DNA from: Elysia crispata
Taxonomy: Eukaryota > Mollusca > Gastropoda > Plakobranchidae
Reading direction: 5' to 3'
DNA: 64,000 bases
Assembly: GCA_033675545.1 (NCBI GenBank)
Contig: JAWDGP010003760.1
Location: 366,001 to 430,000 of the forward strand
Position numbers and translations under genes: made by a program. This document shows, piece after piece, positions 38,001-53,000 of the stretch. The stretch's first letter is position 1. The number at the start of each line of letters is the position of its first letter. The notes beneath the pieces were generated by a model that made no database searches, was not told where the DNA came from, and worked only from the letters and a program-made list of their open reading frames with translations.

Positions 38001-41000
38001 TCATGATAAAAATATTTTCAATAATGCACACAATAACATAACCACGCAGCCTGAGTATAGAATCTTACCAAAGCTGTTAACATTGTTTAAAGCAAAATCT
38101 TGTGAAAATCCTTTTCACTTTTCAAGTTTTGGGTTCCAAATCAATATATTTTTTAAACTTTACTGCTACCTGTCAGATATAAGACAAAAAAACCCCCATA
38201 AAACTGGAGCAATGTGTAAGGAGTTACTTACTTGCGCATTCCCTAGTGATAAGAAAATATGACCAAGAAGAACAAAAGAGCAAGATATCAATCGATTCAA
38301 ATCTTCTGCATTTGCCATTTTTAGAGTCTCCCTTAAACACCTCCTGCATTAAAAAAAGAAATAAAAGTAAACAATTTAAACAAATATATAAATACATTTC
38401 AAGAAAAACATCTATAAACACAAGTTTCATCATTTTCTGTTAGCGCAGTCCTGTCTCTACAAAAATTAAGTTTATTTTTATATAGTTTACTCTTACGACA
38501 GGAAAGAACTTGTGAGTTTTCCTAAGCATGCACTTTAAAAAACTACAAAGATCAAATAATCAGAAAAGAATTCTGAAATGCTGTAAAAATTTAGGCCAAG
38601 CAAAATGAACTATTTTTTTCTTCTTTTCTTTACTTCAAGATGATAACCGTTTTCTTCATTAAAATAAAGAGATATTTTGACGTTCATAAGAGTTAATACA
38701 TATTTGTAATTATCATATTTATGATTTCCTTTATCATTAGATAAAATTGTTTTGAAAAATTATTTTGAAAATTATAAGTTACAAAATAGTTATAATTATA
38801 GATATCCATTGACAACTTACTTTGCATCAGAAAAATTTGCTTGAAAAAAGAACTGCAAACCCTTGACATAATAGGACGCTGCTTTCAGAGTGTGTGATCT
38901 GAAAGGACAAAACAGAAAAAGCTGAATTATTCATCATTAAAAATCAAAAGATTTACTTAAACTAGGAGCAGCATTAAAAAATCTTGTAAACCACAAAGAT
39001 TCCTGATCCTGATAAGTTAAATTCACACCATGATATTTTTAAAGGTGTATAAAATTTTGACAAAAAGAGAGGGAGAGAATAATATTATAAAAAAAAACAA
39101 CTGATCAAATTTTGTAAGAACTGAACGACTTGCACCTGCAACTAGTGAATCAGATATATCTCTTTAAAGATAAAGATTTAATATTTAAAGGTGAGATAGC
39201 TCAAAACCCCTGTTAACTTTTTAAAGTGTGAGAATCTAAACATCCTGCATATGTTCTATAATACTCAAGAGAAATGACATTTTCTGAATGCCTGATGTTC
39301 AAATTTTACCTTTTATTTCTCTGAGGGCCGCGAGTGAAGCAGATGTTTGTATTGAAGTATTTCTACTTAGAGGTAAAAACTGATCCCCTCAGTGTTTCTA
39401 TGAATTTCGAAGTTTGAAAGTGACAACCACCAAACAATGAACAGCTTCCAAAGCCATCTCTGATTATTTGATAAATCCACCAATTTTGAAACAAAATGAG
39501 CCAGTGATTATAACATCAAGTAAAATCTTTCTTTAAATTTTACTTACCCTGTAGGTATGGTCTCAGGATTTATGGCATCCAACATGCCCAGGAGCTCATT
39601 CTGCCTTGACGTGCGCAGGTATATGATAGCCAAATTCAATTTGATAAAGTTGATCAAGTCTGCCCCATCTGTCATCTGGAATGATGCACAATAACGAAAT
39701 TTACTTCAACTATTTAGTTTCTAATTGTAAATTTTTTTTTGTTCTTTATGTTTAATACAGCCCATCCACAACACAGTGACCTTGGCCTTTTATGCGAATC
39801 AATCTTGAGCCTCCTGTGGATGCTCTAATCTACAGCTATCTAAATTTAGCCACATTGTACAACTCCCAAATTTTTATTTATACTGTCTTCTTTTGTGTAT
39901 GATACACAAGCTGGTATTCCCTGAAATGAGAGATTTGTAAATAGCCTATCTCCTTGCCTTTCAAATCTACATACATACTGTAAACGGCTTTGAGACATTC
40001 ACTTTTAATATACAGCTTTGATGCATAAAAAATTTACTTCAATGATTAGGAGTCTTGTTTCCTGTAGAAATGTGAAATAACTCTGTTCGATTCAGACAAA
40101 AATGGGTTATAACTTTGTACTTATAAGGATTGCAAACTACCTACCTTATTTTGATTTGGTATATAATAAGGTAATTTAATATTATATACATAAGGTAAAA
40201 TCTGTGAAATGGTCTAGAGCTTTTATTTCTGCATAGATTTTCACCAAATTTGGCCCAAAAATTTATTTTCATGGAAGACGGGTGCCTTTTGATATTAAAT
40301 GTCCAAATTAATCCAATAAGAAAGAAATTCAACTTAAAACTCCAAATCTTAGTTTTTTATCCACTAAACTACATGACTCTTGATCTCTGGTTCCTTCATT
40401 CATGCAACACATTCTTCTGGCCAAGAAATCTTTTTTTTTTTTTTTTGTCATTAAGACTACCTTAGTTCTAAAGTTGTCTTTCTATGTCTAGTAATTGTAC
40501 ATCAGACAAAGGAATAAAGATATCTATACAGAAAGAAATCTTTTCCATGAAACTTGGTCTGCCATTCTAAAATTAGATCCAGGACCCACCTGTGTACACC
40601 TAAATCTAAATTTAGATTGCAGAGTCTCAAAGAAAGAAATTTTTTTGTGATATTTGGCCCACCCTAGTATATATAATAATAATTTATTACCTTCAAAGCT
40701 GTTTTGAACTGTGCCTCAGCTGCTTCCATACAGTTCATAGACATGGCATACAGCCCCTGAAAGTATAAACAAATTAATAATACATTTCTTTGCTTAATTC
40801 GAGACACTACCTGTAATAAAGCTATAAAGTTATAAAGGGGTCGAAATGCTAGTAATAGTGCAATTGAGTTTATGTTACATCACACACCCACAGTAGTCAT
40901 AAAACCTGGAGAAATAAAAGATTATAATATTGTTGGAAAGAAATATTTATTCACTCCTTCAAAAAGATCTCTAATTTGTACTAAGACGACAAAACTTTTG

Positions 41001-44000
41001 GGCTCAATCAATGATACAACGTTCAGCAATAATGCAAAATAACTAGTACAACATAAAGACCAGCGCAAGCCTTAAGTTGGTTTTTTATGTTGTACATGGT
41101 ATAGCAATCTGACAAGTTGGTCCAACTATTTTGCCAAACATGAAAAGAGGGATCAATATTATGCTATAATATAAGTAAATATGACTTAAAATCTTCTTGA
41201 GTTATCATCTTTATTAATTTCAGCTGCACTTCTGCTCTAATTTCATCTTCCACAAAGTTAGTCGTCTCTTATGATTCTTAAAGATTTTCTCGCCTAGAGA
41301 TTGCTTTATTCTTACAGATTTCCTTTCGATTACACTTATGTTGACTCATTGACTATTGACTGAATGTCTATAGAAAAGTGCAATCTTAATAGGGACTTTA
41401 AAAAGTCTTTCCATAAAGAGGATATATATATATATATAAAAGGAAAATTATCTTTTTCATTGATGGTTGAGTCCGTAATGCATGTGACTGACTAGGTATC
41501 TGGCTATATTTGCTGTTTACTTGTTTGCTCCATTCATTAGTTATTGGGAAATACCATTCGAAAACAAAAATATCTTTCTCACACTTTCTGCTTCTTCTTT
41601 TTTTTTCACTTAAAATGCTGAGTATTTGAAAGGTGGAAATGGTCATATTGTTGAATAAGCTTTGGTTACATTGCTGTGATAAAAATTTCTTGAAACAGCC
41701 TGGAATTTATTTGGAAGTGGCAAATTTTACAAAAATCTGAGAGCAAATTAATATATAATTCACTGTAAAAATATAACACAGCATTATTTTCAAAGAATAG
41801 ATTCAAAACAGTTGATAAGAAAAGAGTTAAGATTCATTAATCCTGTCAAGTGCACAAAAACCTTACTATTAATGTGTGAATTTGAGATCCATGGGTCGTA
41901 AAGAGCCTGGGCTGCTGCTGACATACGTGACATGCTTGAAAAATCTGAAGAGCAAGCAAGGGTATAAAAAAGATGATGTTATTTTCTTCATCCTTTATTT
42001 GTGTAAACGTATTTCTCATGTGCAATATTAAAAATCTAAACGTACACAAGCAAACAAAAAATGTCTGATGCAGTATTTTCTGTCATGTATTTTCCCCCCG
42101 AAAACATGAATAATATGTGCTGCAGATTGACATCAATAATACATTTCAATATCACAAATTATGCTCAGCACAGATTTGGTGTAGTGAAGAGATAGAAGTT
42201 TGTCCTATGATGATTTGATTGTTAGCTAATAATGAATTCAGTCTAAGGTGTAAGAAATGATGAACAAATGTATATGGCAGCCATGAAGAAATAATACAAA
42301 GGAGATAATGATTTGAGTGAGCAAGTGTCTCCACTTTGAGAATACCTCCTGTATTGCACTAGACTTGTTTCCCATGATAAGACGACACATGATAATGTGT
42401 TCTAAGAGCATAAGTTGAAATGATGACAAAAGAGGATTGCTGTCCATGACTGAAAACGATAAAGAGGAATAAATCAATGCATGCATATATCACAGGTCAG
42501 GTCATTTTTTAGAATGAAAATAGATCGTTATTGATATATTTTAAAAAAATGTTTTTTCCTTAACAGCCTCACATGAACTGTGGCAAGAAATCTAACCTCA
42601 AAACAGCAACCTATAGGCTCATAGATTTTTTTTTATGTTAACTTTTACTGTTTTGAAAAAGGTACATTACATTATTATAAAATTATCACAGATTTGTAGA
42701 CTTGATCAATTAATAAAAGTTAATAATCACTGCATGACTTCAATATACCCCAATAAAGTAACAAGAGCCTAGTTATGTATTCCAATTCCAATTTCCTTAG
42801 GAGGAAATGAAGTTTTGGAAATATTGAAAAACTGTTTGGATAATAACACATAAATACACTTATGGGTTTTGACTGAAAGATATGCTTGCAGCTCAAACCT
42901 GTATGACAATTATTTATTATGAAAGATTGAAATTTAAAATTGCTAGCAAAAAGAAGCTAAACCGGAAAAAAAGAAAAAAAACAAAACAAAGCTGGTCTGC
43001 ACATGTTTATCATAATCTAAATAAAGTGTCCTTACACCTGATCTTTCTAAAAATAAACATTCAACTAATTAAGGCTGCCCACAATAGCTTATATAGATAT
43101 GTTCAGTATCATGCAACTAAATGTGTATACATTTGAGTTTCTCAATTTGCATAAGAGCTTTGTCTGTGTATTTTTGGGCTTTATCCATATAGCCAGCCTG
43201 CATAGAATGCATAACAGTCACCTGTGAATATAAGAAAATGAATGCTACAAAGCACTAAAGCATGAAATGAAAAATTACATATTTTTACTTAGCTTTAAGC
43301 ATATTTTAAGTCTGTTGACCAATCCAAATGAATGAGATGTTGCTATTTTCAAATTCAAAAGCCCATCAGCAGTTTTAACAATTCGTCATAAGATCTCAAT
43401 TATGAAAACTGCATTTAATTGGATTAGCACTTCAAAAACCTACTTTCCTTTAATTTTAGGAAATAAAGACAAAAAGAAAAATTCCTTCTTCACCAAGACT
43501 GTTTCTCTCAAGTTTATATTTCTGACATTTGACTCATTAAAACTGTCTGCAGGATATAATTTTACATTCAGTCACATTCTGGACAGGATAGAGAATTTGG
43601 CTGGAAAATTTTCCTCAAAGGAGACCCTGAAACTAATTTACGTACATCCCTTTACTCTTAAACCTAATGAAAGAAATCCGAGAGGAGTTATTTTGATTTC
43701 TTTGATTATAGATACATCAGTATGAAATCTTATCTAAACTACAAGTCTAGTGTAGTGTAAACTACATTTGAGCTGGATCTATAATTCTAATGAGGCAGTA
43801 CAACTATTCTAGTCCTTTATCTCTACAGTAGTGTAAAATAATCAGGAAGTCTAGTTGACAGACTGGATTTGATATTTGCCTGGGATGCAAGTAGCTTTAC
43901 AAAAAAAGAGGACAAATTATCATGAACTGCTCTTAAGTAAAAGTTACAATAAGTTTCACTTTACTTTAATGCAAACACTTTATTTTGAGAAACGGGCTAG

Positions 44001-47000
44001 GTAAAGTAAAATTTCTTTTTTATGTCATTTAAATATAGACATACATTTAATTTCAGTGTAGTTTCAATCCCTCACAAGATACCATCCATAGGGGGAAATG
44101 AATAACTGCATTAAACTAGTAAATTTTCAGACTTGGAGTCGCAAGGCTTTCTTAAATATTTGGGTACTGGCTTTATGACATAACCTGCTATGATTGAATC
44201 GGACCCACAGTCTTGAAAACAGATCTAGATATAAATGAGGCCTACACTAAAAATGTTTTTGACTATTTTCTCAAATTTAATGCTTTATCTAGATCTAGAA
44301 TATTGAATCTTTTTTTTTAGTATATTTTACATAAATCCTAATAAAATACAACTGATTCCAAAAATAAGAGTTCAATATATTGTCAAAATATTTATATACT
44401 TCCAATTAAATTTCAGACTATCTGGCAACAAATAGAGTAAAAGTTAAACAGAAATACTAGTTTTCAGGAAGTAGACGATATCGTGTGATATTAATGTACA
44501 AACAGATATTTTAATAACATTATCTTAAATAGATAAGCTTTATTTTTTTTATTTTACCTAATATCAAAATCAGTGTCATTCAGTTATTTTATTAAGTTGG
44601 CTATTCAACATCTCATCGAATCCTTAATTCAGTTTGTTGATTTGAGTTTTCTTGATTATGATTCTAAAAAATGGCAGAAGGTAAGAAAACAGGACATCCA
44701 ATTGAAACTAAATGACATGAGCAAGTGTTTAAGAGGCAATGTGAAACCATACAAGGAGCCTTTGATCATTTGCAGGCTTCATTTATCACTCATGCACATA
44801 TGTATGGGATACTATGTCTAGATTGTGTAGAAAGCATGTTTTGCATGATAACTTAACATATTGTTTTGATTACATTTTATTTTGCTCCTAAAAATATGCC
44901 ACTCTCCTTTTCTTGCAATGGGATGATAACATACCAAATATACTAGAATACACATGTGCTCTTTTGGAAGCCACTGGAACATTTCTGCTGCATTGGACAC
45001 CACTGGTTCTGATGAAGAGAATTAAGAAAAAGGTGTAATAGCAATTTGGATCATTTTGTAATTTCATGGTGCTTAATCATTACAGATTTGTACCTCAATG
45101 GGGAATATCAAGCATGTATATTTGTAGAAAAGGGAACTAGGGCAAAATGAAAAAAATCAGAAAAAGATATTTAAAAAGAACAAATGGAAACATACTGCTT
45201 TCTTGTGAAGCTTAAAAAGGTAATTGACAAATTCAACAATTTCTACAAAAGAACACCCCTCCTTAAAAAGTAAATAAAGACTTTTCGGGAAGAAATAGGT
45301 CTGTCACTCACCATCATCAGAATGGTTATGGGCAATTGTTTGTATGCTCTGTTGTAACTGCTTGAGGACAGGTTTTACACTTTTTACCTGTTTTAAAAAA
45401 CAAATGTAAATAAAATATTAAAATACAATATATATAATTTTCAAACTGATATGGGAGTCTTTGAGGATGTAAAAAGTCAGTTCCAAATTTCTTTTGAGCA
45501 ATATTATCTTTCTTAATAACCACAGTTTCAGCAATTCTGTATGATTGATGGCTTTCATAATTTTAATTGTGCCCTTTTTTTTTTGTGTATTGTGATTTGT
45601 GTATTTTTTTTATTATTTTTTTTTTTGGTTAGTTCAGCAGCATCAAAGCAGGGTCTTATCATCAATCTAGATTAGATCAAACCATTATTTTTAAATCTAG
45701 ATTTAGATTTAATCATACTGAAAATTAACTCTGAGAGTCAACTTCAAAGAAATTATTCCTGAAAATGATCCAAATTTGATGAGCCTACTTTTAAAGAATT
45801 GAACATCTGATAGCCAAAATAATTTATCTTTTTTGAAAAATCAAAAAAAAATTCTTCATGTGGATCCAAGTCCAGTCTTTGCATCAGAGGGTGGATTTTA
45901 TGTCTACATCGAGCAATAAATCTAACTGTTAAAACTCAAGCTCTTCATTTACTTTGCCTATATCAAGATTTAGGTGTACATACCCATTTTCACCCAATTT
46001 TACACTCCTCCCATTGAAAGAGGTCCCTAGGTCATGTCTCTCCTTCAAGTGATTGATTTGTGAGATCACTGAAAACTATGAAGGCCTCTTCAAAAGGTCA
46101 TAACTAAAGAGCCATATAATGAAACTGAAACTAGCAAGCTTTAAATAAAACTAGATCTAGAACATTTCTGGAAATATGAGAACTCATTTAAATGCATGCA
46201 CAGCTTAATCCCCGATTAAAATTTAACGTTTAAGAGGAGCATAATGCACATTAGAGTCTTGGATTGATGCAGTGTGCAAATTTTATAAGATGAGTTCATG
46301 ACTTTTGGCAAGGATCGTCCTGAACTGAAACAAAATCCTGAATTCCAGATATATCCTGAAATTTGGCATCTATGCATATGAAATTCCTTAAAATAAAACC
46401 AAACTAACTCCACTTGACTGGGATGTGCTATTTTATAAAACTGAAAATAAAATGGTCAGAATTAAAAAACTTACTTGTCCTGCCATAAGGTAATGGCACA
46501 CTTGAAGAACCAGGAAAAAGACTTTGAGATATTCTTTGTGAAGAGGACTCCCTGAAAAGGATTCTATGAGGTGGCCAGCCTGTGTCATAGCTTCATTCAC
46601 ACAGGATATGTTTTTGCTGATGAGACCAATCTGTCAGAAAATAATAAAAATATTCTTTCAAGACAAAAGATTACAGATTTTTTTGAAAGTATAATTCACG
46701 TGTAGTCAGAATAACATTATAAACTTTGCAACTTTTGAAACCATGAACATTTTCTCCCTTTTTTTTTCCATTACATTTCTTTACAGTTTATTACAATTAC
46801 TAAGAAACAAAGTTGCAATTCAGCTTTTGGTAATGATATTTGCTAGCCAAAAAGTCCAACACGGAAATTTATGATAAGTAGAGAGACCCTGTCACTTACC
46901 ATCCCTCTACTCAACATGAAAAGGAGACGTGTGTACTCTGATCTGACTGACAGAGCGTAATCTGCACCCATTCCCATGATATTCATTGCTGCATTCCAGT

Positions 47001-50000
47001 CTTTTTCTGATGTGTGTAGTTGCTGCAAAGAACAATCAAGAATAATCTTTACGACAAGCATTAACCTTCTCAGGTTCAGATTATTTTCGGGGGCCTTTCA
47101 ATAGGTCAAAATATATTTTCCTTTGGAGTTTTCAACAAAAGCACAAAAACCCAGGCCCACATTGATTTCTATAGTCTGTGCCTGGACGATCCATCAAAAC
47201 TTATTTGGCCCTCTCTCATAGGATGCCATGACTGTACCCAAAACATGGAGTTAGAAAGCTGTTGCCAGGAAGACTCTACCGTTACATCCTAATTAAGTGC
47301 TGCAGCTTCTTCAAGACAGTGGACAGTGAGAGACCAATTTGGTGGGAACAATTGTTGGTAAAACATAAATCATGCACAATATTTTTTAGAAATTCAAAAC
47401 AATCAGCTTAAAGATCTATCCAATACCATTCCAAAAACTGGATACTGAGTCAGATTCAACGATTGTATTCATGTACAGCAAAAAATTAGCGCAAAAGGAT
47501 TTCAAAGTACAAATATATAACCAAACCATTACTGTAGGTTAGTTAAAGAAAGGTATTTAAGTCTGTCCAATTTTTGCTTCATTTGTTTGAATATTATTGT
47601 TTCCATTTGACTGCTCAAATTTGAACTGCTTCATTTTAGCAATAGTTTAGGATCCTAACACGCATCTTAGCTCGCCTAAGCATCCAACTCTCTGGCACCG
47701 TAGAAAACTACTCCTGCAAAAACATTTAAAGCAAATTATCATGAGCGTTAAAAGTAACAAAGCAGTAAAAGATAAAAAGCTAGTCATTTTCTGACTATTC
47801 AATTCTTTTAACACGGCGTCGCATAAGCGCTACTTTAGTTGCCGAGGTCCGCACGGTGTCAATGACCTGGCCCCATGACCTAGTTGTCAACTCAGGTAGA
47901 CTCGGGCAGCTCTGTGCCTGCACGGCACTTTGTTTTTTTTCGATATTTTACTGTAATTTCTAACCACAATAATGATAATCATGTTTTTTTTTTAAAGTTT
48001 GCATTGAAAAATAAATAAAACAGGCTATAGACACAAGCAAGAACAAAAACTCTAGCTCAAATACTTTTTTTGTTACATGACCATAAAAAATACATTTATT
48101 GTTGTATATTAGAAAACAATGAGTGATTTTTAGAAGGTCGTAACAACTAAATGCAACGTGGAATTTTTTTTAAATTACACATATAGAATTTATCAGTTTT
48201 GAATAAACTACTCACAAAATTTTTTTAGGTTAGATGGAATACTTTTTGCAGGAGACGGATTTTTTGTACATGTCTCTGTCTTGAGCGAGCTTTATATTAC
48301 TCAGCTATGTATAGAAATAAAGAAAGCAGTCATGGAACGTTAGACGCTGAGACAGACAAAGCTAGATCTAAGGATCTAAAGATGCAAGTGACTGCAAATA
48401 AAGAAATAATTAGTATAGAAATGTCAACCACAAACCTAGATTTAGCTCGAGACCGACAAATAAGAAGAAACATTATAACAGATGGAATGAACAGGGATCG
48501 AACCTGCACCTCAATGCGGCACCTGTCGCCTTGCCGAGACAAGAGCAGGCACTTAACCACTGAATATCCGCATCTACAAAAAATAGATGCTTCAGGGACA
48601 GTGACTTTCATGCTGGCTTGAACAGACTAAAAAGTTGAATCGCTAAGAACTATCAACTCCATTTAGAACATAAACAAACTAGCCTCTAACGGATCTTAGA
48701 AACATGCACATTTGACTGAAAGACATAAATGAATTTAGAAATAAAGAAAGCAGTCAAACAACGTTAGAGGCCGAGGCAGACGAAGCCAGATCTAAGAATT
48801 TTAAGATGCAAGTGAATGCAAATAAAGAAATAATTAGTATAGGAAAATCAACCGCAAACCTAAATCTAGCTCGAGATTCTTCTGTAAGTTGTCATGTAAT
48901 TGTCTATTAATGTTTGAATATCTGGTACAGAGCTGTCATCTATATGTGCTGTGTGGGATATAAACTTGTGAATTGTCCTGAATGCGCCATTGAGATCGTT
49001 AAAAATTATCTGTATTGTATGTGCTTTGTCTATGAGGAATGGATTGTTTGGTAAGGGTTTGTGTTTGTTTGATGATTGTTTCTATAAGATCTGTGTTAAC
49101 GTTCTTTTTCTGTTTAGGTGTTATAGCACAAAGTCTCCCTCAAATTCTGCAGAAATCGTTTACACGACGCGTGTGGGATTCAATTATAATCAATAGAATG
49201 TTCCACATTTTGATAAACTCAACTCAGGATAATTATCTAGAACTGAATGCGAAGGAATAGAATGATGAAAACGAGCATAGACCCATCTAACACAACAAAA
49301 CTTATATCATTTTAATCTAGGGTTTCCGTTGTTTCAGATAAGTATTGAAAAGTGAAAATCTAGCGTGTACTTTTTAATTAATTAGCAATTACATCTAATA
49401 GGAGCCAATTGCAGGTAAAATTTTAGATAAAAACATGGACTATGAAAACACAGTAACCACACTCACAAATATGATGATAGAAATATCAAAGTAACACAGG
49501 GTTTCAAATTAGATTTAGAAGAAACTGTTGAAAGTTGAACTATGTTTGTACTATGAGTAGTTCTGAAGATATTGTAAGACAGCAATTATCATGGGCGGGC
49601 CTGACCCTGACAGTGATTGATGACGTTACCTGAGCCCGGCCCGCTGTAACAAAGCTTGAGTCGCCTAAGTTTGAACTAGCTTTACGGGCCTATCCCACCA
49701 TTGTTCAGAACTAAAATGCAGCTTTTAGGGCGAAATTCTACGCTGTGTTAAGAACTTCGAATTGCTTGTTAAACTTGTTTTCTGTTTAACTAATGATCCA
49801 GGGGAAATGAAAACCTGACAGACACATACATATTAAGTTACAAAGACAATTTAAATCACCAAAAAAAAATTGAATCAATTCATTTCTCTTATAAAAGCAA
49901 CTGGAAAAAGCAAAATTAGACTTTCTGTACTATTTTCATTTTTCTCCATACTCTTTTTAAAAACCCCACAATATACTTTATAAATTCGAATATTTACCGC

Positions 50001-53000
50001 AAGCTGAAACAGCAATCGACAGTGCCAGTACGGTGCTTGTTGGGAGAGCTCAATGCCCTTAAGAAGGATTGGCTTTGCATGTTGTGGTTGGTTCTGTTGA
50101 GAAAAAAAATTCTTATTGAAATTTCATTATTAGTTGAATATTAGGCTTAAACTTCACTATCTCTATCTTAAAAATAGCATTAAAATAAAATTAGATTAAA
50201 AAAAATTATATATGAAATAAGATAGAGGTTTAGCTGAAAAATAAATAATAACAAGACAGTGTTTCTTTAATTTGGATTATGGACATTAAACAGAAAAACC
50301 TTTGTTTCCAACGTAGTGAGAAATGTAAACAAAATAAAAAGCTGGATGAAGATATAAATAAATTAAATGAATTTGAAAACTAAATTTTGGCAACAATCAA
50401 ACCCTTTTTTAAATGTTATCATAAGTAAACTCACTGATAGGAAAAAATGCGTAAAACAATAGAAAATCTTCAATCTTAAGGTGTTTAACTACTCACACTG
50501 ATTGATTTTTTTCCTGCTTCCATATAGTTTCATTAAAACAAATTTCTACGCCCTTTGTTAGCAAAATTTGTCCATTAGTAGATCAAGTTCTCAACCTATA
50601 GTTTTAAACAACGTATCATATTAAAGTTTGATTCTTAGCTGTTTAATAGTGTAAAATTCAGTGCTCTGCGATGTTTAAAAAATGTATCTTTACTTGTTCT
50701 AAGGTGGAACTGTCATGTTTCATTTGAACTATGTAATTTTTTAAATGATTAATTTCAAAATAGACCCTCACAAAATAATCAAATGTCAAGGATACTTACG
50801 TTCTTCCCAATCATTAAATTTCGTGAATAATTTACAAGGGAATTAAAAAGGTTGAGTTTGAAACAGCATTGTTTCTAGCTTTGAAGACCAGATATTTTTG
50901 CTATTATTATTTTTAAATCTTTGAAGTATTGTAAAACGTTTTATTTTACACACTTACGCTTATTGTGAATCATTTTGCCAATAAATAAGCACTTAATAAA
51001 TATAGCCAGCATTATAACCAAATCTGACAACACTGTTACAAGCATTTTCACTTCTTTGTCAACACTTTACAATGGCAAATACACTCCATCATCACAGTGA
51101 ATGAGTAAATGAAGTATAAAATTGCAACAGAAACAACAAGACTTGAGGGAAAAACTTCTTTGTACTTATTTTAAAAAAACATTTTTTAATGTATGACATA
51201 AACATTCAGATGAATTCCAGACAAGCATTCTGCAACAATATGCTTGAAGTACCATTTTAAAATCAGGACAAGCAATTAAAGAAAAGCAAAGGAATGCTCA
51301 ATAATTTGTAGTATCTACCACATCTAACTTGAGTATTGTCAAGTACTCAATCTGCACGCATCATCTATCCTTTTCTGAGTTTTTATTTGGTGGAAGAAGA
51401 AAAATGTTCCTTGTGAATCTGCCTGCTAGATGATAAATATGGTGAAATATCAATCCCAGAATGCCCAGACAAAAAATAGGACAAGAACAAACTAAAATAT
51501 ATTCAATAGAAGACACAACATCTCTTGAAATAATAAACATAGTAAATGAAGACCAACAGTAAACACAATAGAAAAGGCACACTGAGGAAACCACATACAT
51601 CGAGAATCAAGATCAAAGCATGCAAACCCTCCCACTGAGTTATTTCCTTTTGCCTGCAGCTTCTCCCAAATCTAACATCACTCATGGACAAGTAATAAAC
51701 AACGTTTTTAAACCAGTCGTTAAAAAAAAAAGAATTCAACTTAGATGGACAACAATGTATATATTATGGAACAGTAAACAACATTAGCAACTATCTGACA
51801 AACATCCTAAACATATACAAACAAAGCAACCAATTAACATGGCACTCTAGCATCATTCCTGGTACATGTAATGAAATTTAGATAGAGATTGGGACTGATC
51901 ACAGGAATAATAGCTTTTAAGTAGGCATGGCAGTTATGAATTAGGGAAACCAAAGTTCAAGAACTAATACTCATCTGATAGGGATGGCTCATGAAAAAGA
52001 CACACATGGGAAACTTACAGTTCTTTATGACAGTTGGAAAACACTTGGTAGGATGGAAAAAAAAATAATTATCTTCCCCCATAAGAATTATTACTTTCTC
52101 TGCAAAGTGTGTGGGCTTTCAGAACCTCAACATACTTATACTTGGCTCTGGTGCTTGGTTACCAAGAGTAAAATTCAACATCATCTAGACACAGCGCCAA
52201 TCACATTAGACTTGTTTAACAACAGCTTTGAGAAATTTAAAACTTAAACACGTGAAGACAAAACAATAGGCTTCCCAATATAACAGCATCTATGCCTTAT
52301 AATTACTCAACATACAGCTAGATAAAATTAGATAAAATTAGCCCTCCACACCTGCACATTCTATAAAGAATAACTTTAAAGCCCCCCTGTTGCAGATGAC
52401 ACAGACAAAACAAATTTCAATGTCAACAAACCACACAGATCAGAAAATTGCCTCCTCTAAGATTCAAGGCAGCCAAAGAATTGTCTTTCTAGAAGGATGT
52501 ATTGCCCGCGGAAATAATGATCCTTTTTCACAAACTTAAGCAAAAAAGTTAGAAAGAGCATAAGAAGAGTTACTCAGTTAGAGACAAGGTCTAAAAGGAA
52601 ATAGGCACACAACTTAAAAAAAACACAGGACAAAAAAGAAATAAGAAAACTATTATCAATTCAACATATAAATGTTTCACTTTGCAAGCTTGTATTATAC
52701 TATATACCAAGTGTGGTGTTTTTTCTTTCTATTTGGATTCAGTTACAACACTTACACTTTGATCTGGATCTGTTTTGCCATCTTGATACAGTGCTAGGTA
52801 AACATGCTATAACACCACAAGCAGTCCATAGCTATTCATTCACTGGCAATCATTGCATCACGTAACTATATTCTTAAGCTTTCCAAGACATAACATCATC
52901 TATTGTAACAATATCTAATTAGAGTAGACACAAGATCCTTTCAAATTTGTCCAAGCCCACAAGATAAAACTACACTTTGATACTATAAACGAAGCATGTG

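Noticed and set aside
43402-43725. 107-residue plus-strand frame
   Set aside because: Lies in MAU2 intron 8 between confirmed exons, AT-biased composition, no family resemblance.
48480-48600. Functional tRNA gene
   Set aside because: A and B boxes are visible but the acceptor stem does not pair and there is no coherent anticodon arm.
47668-49672. Direct repeat CTTAGCTCGCCTAAG versus CTTGAGTCGCCTAAG as ends of an element
   Set aside because: Only 12 of 15 bases match and the flanks do not align, so it is probably chance.
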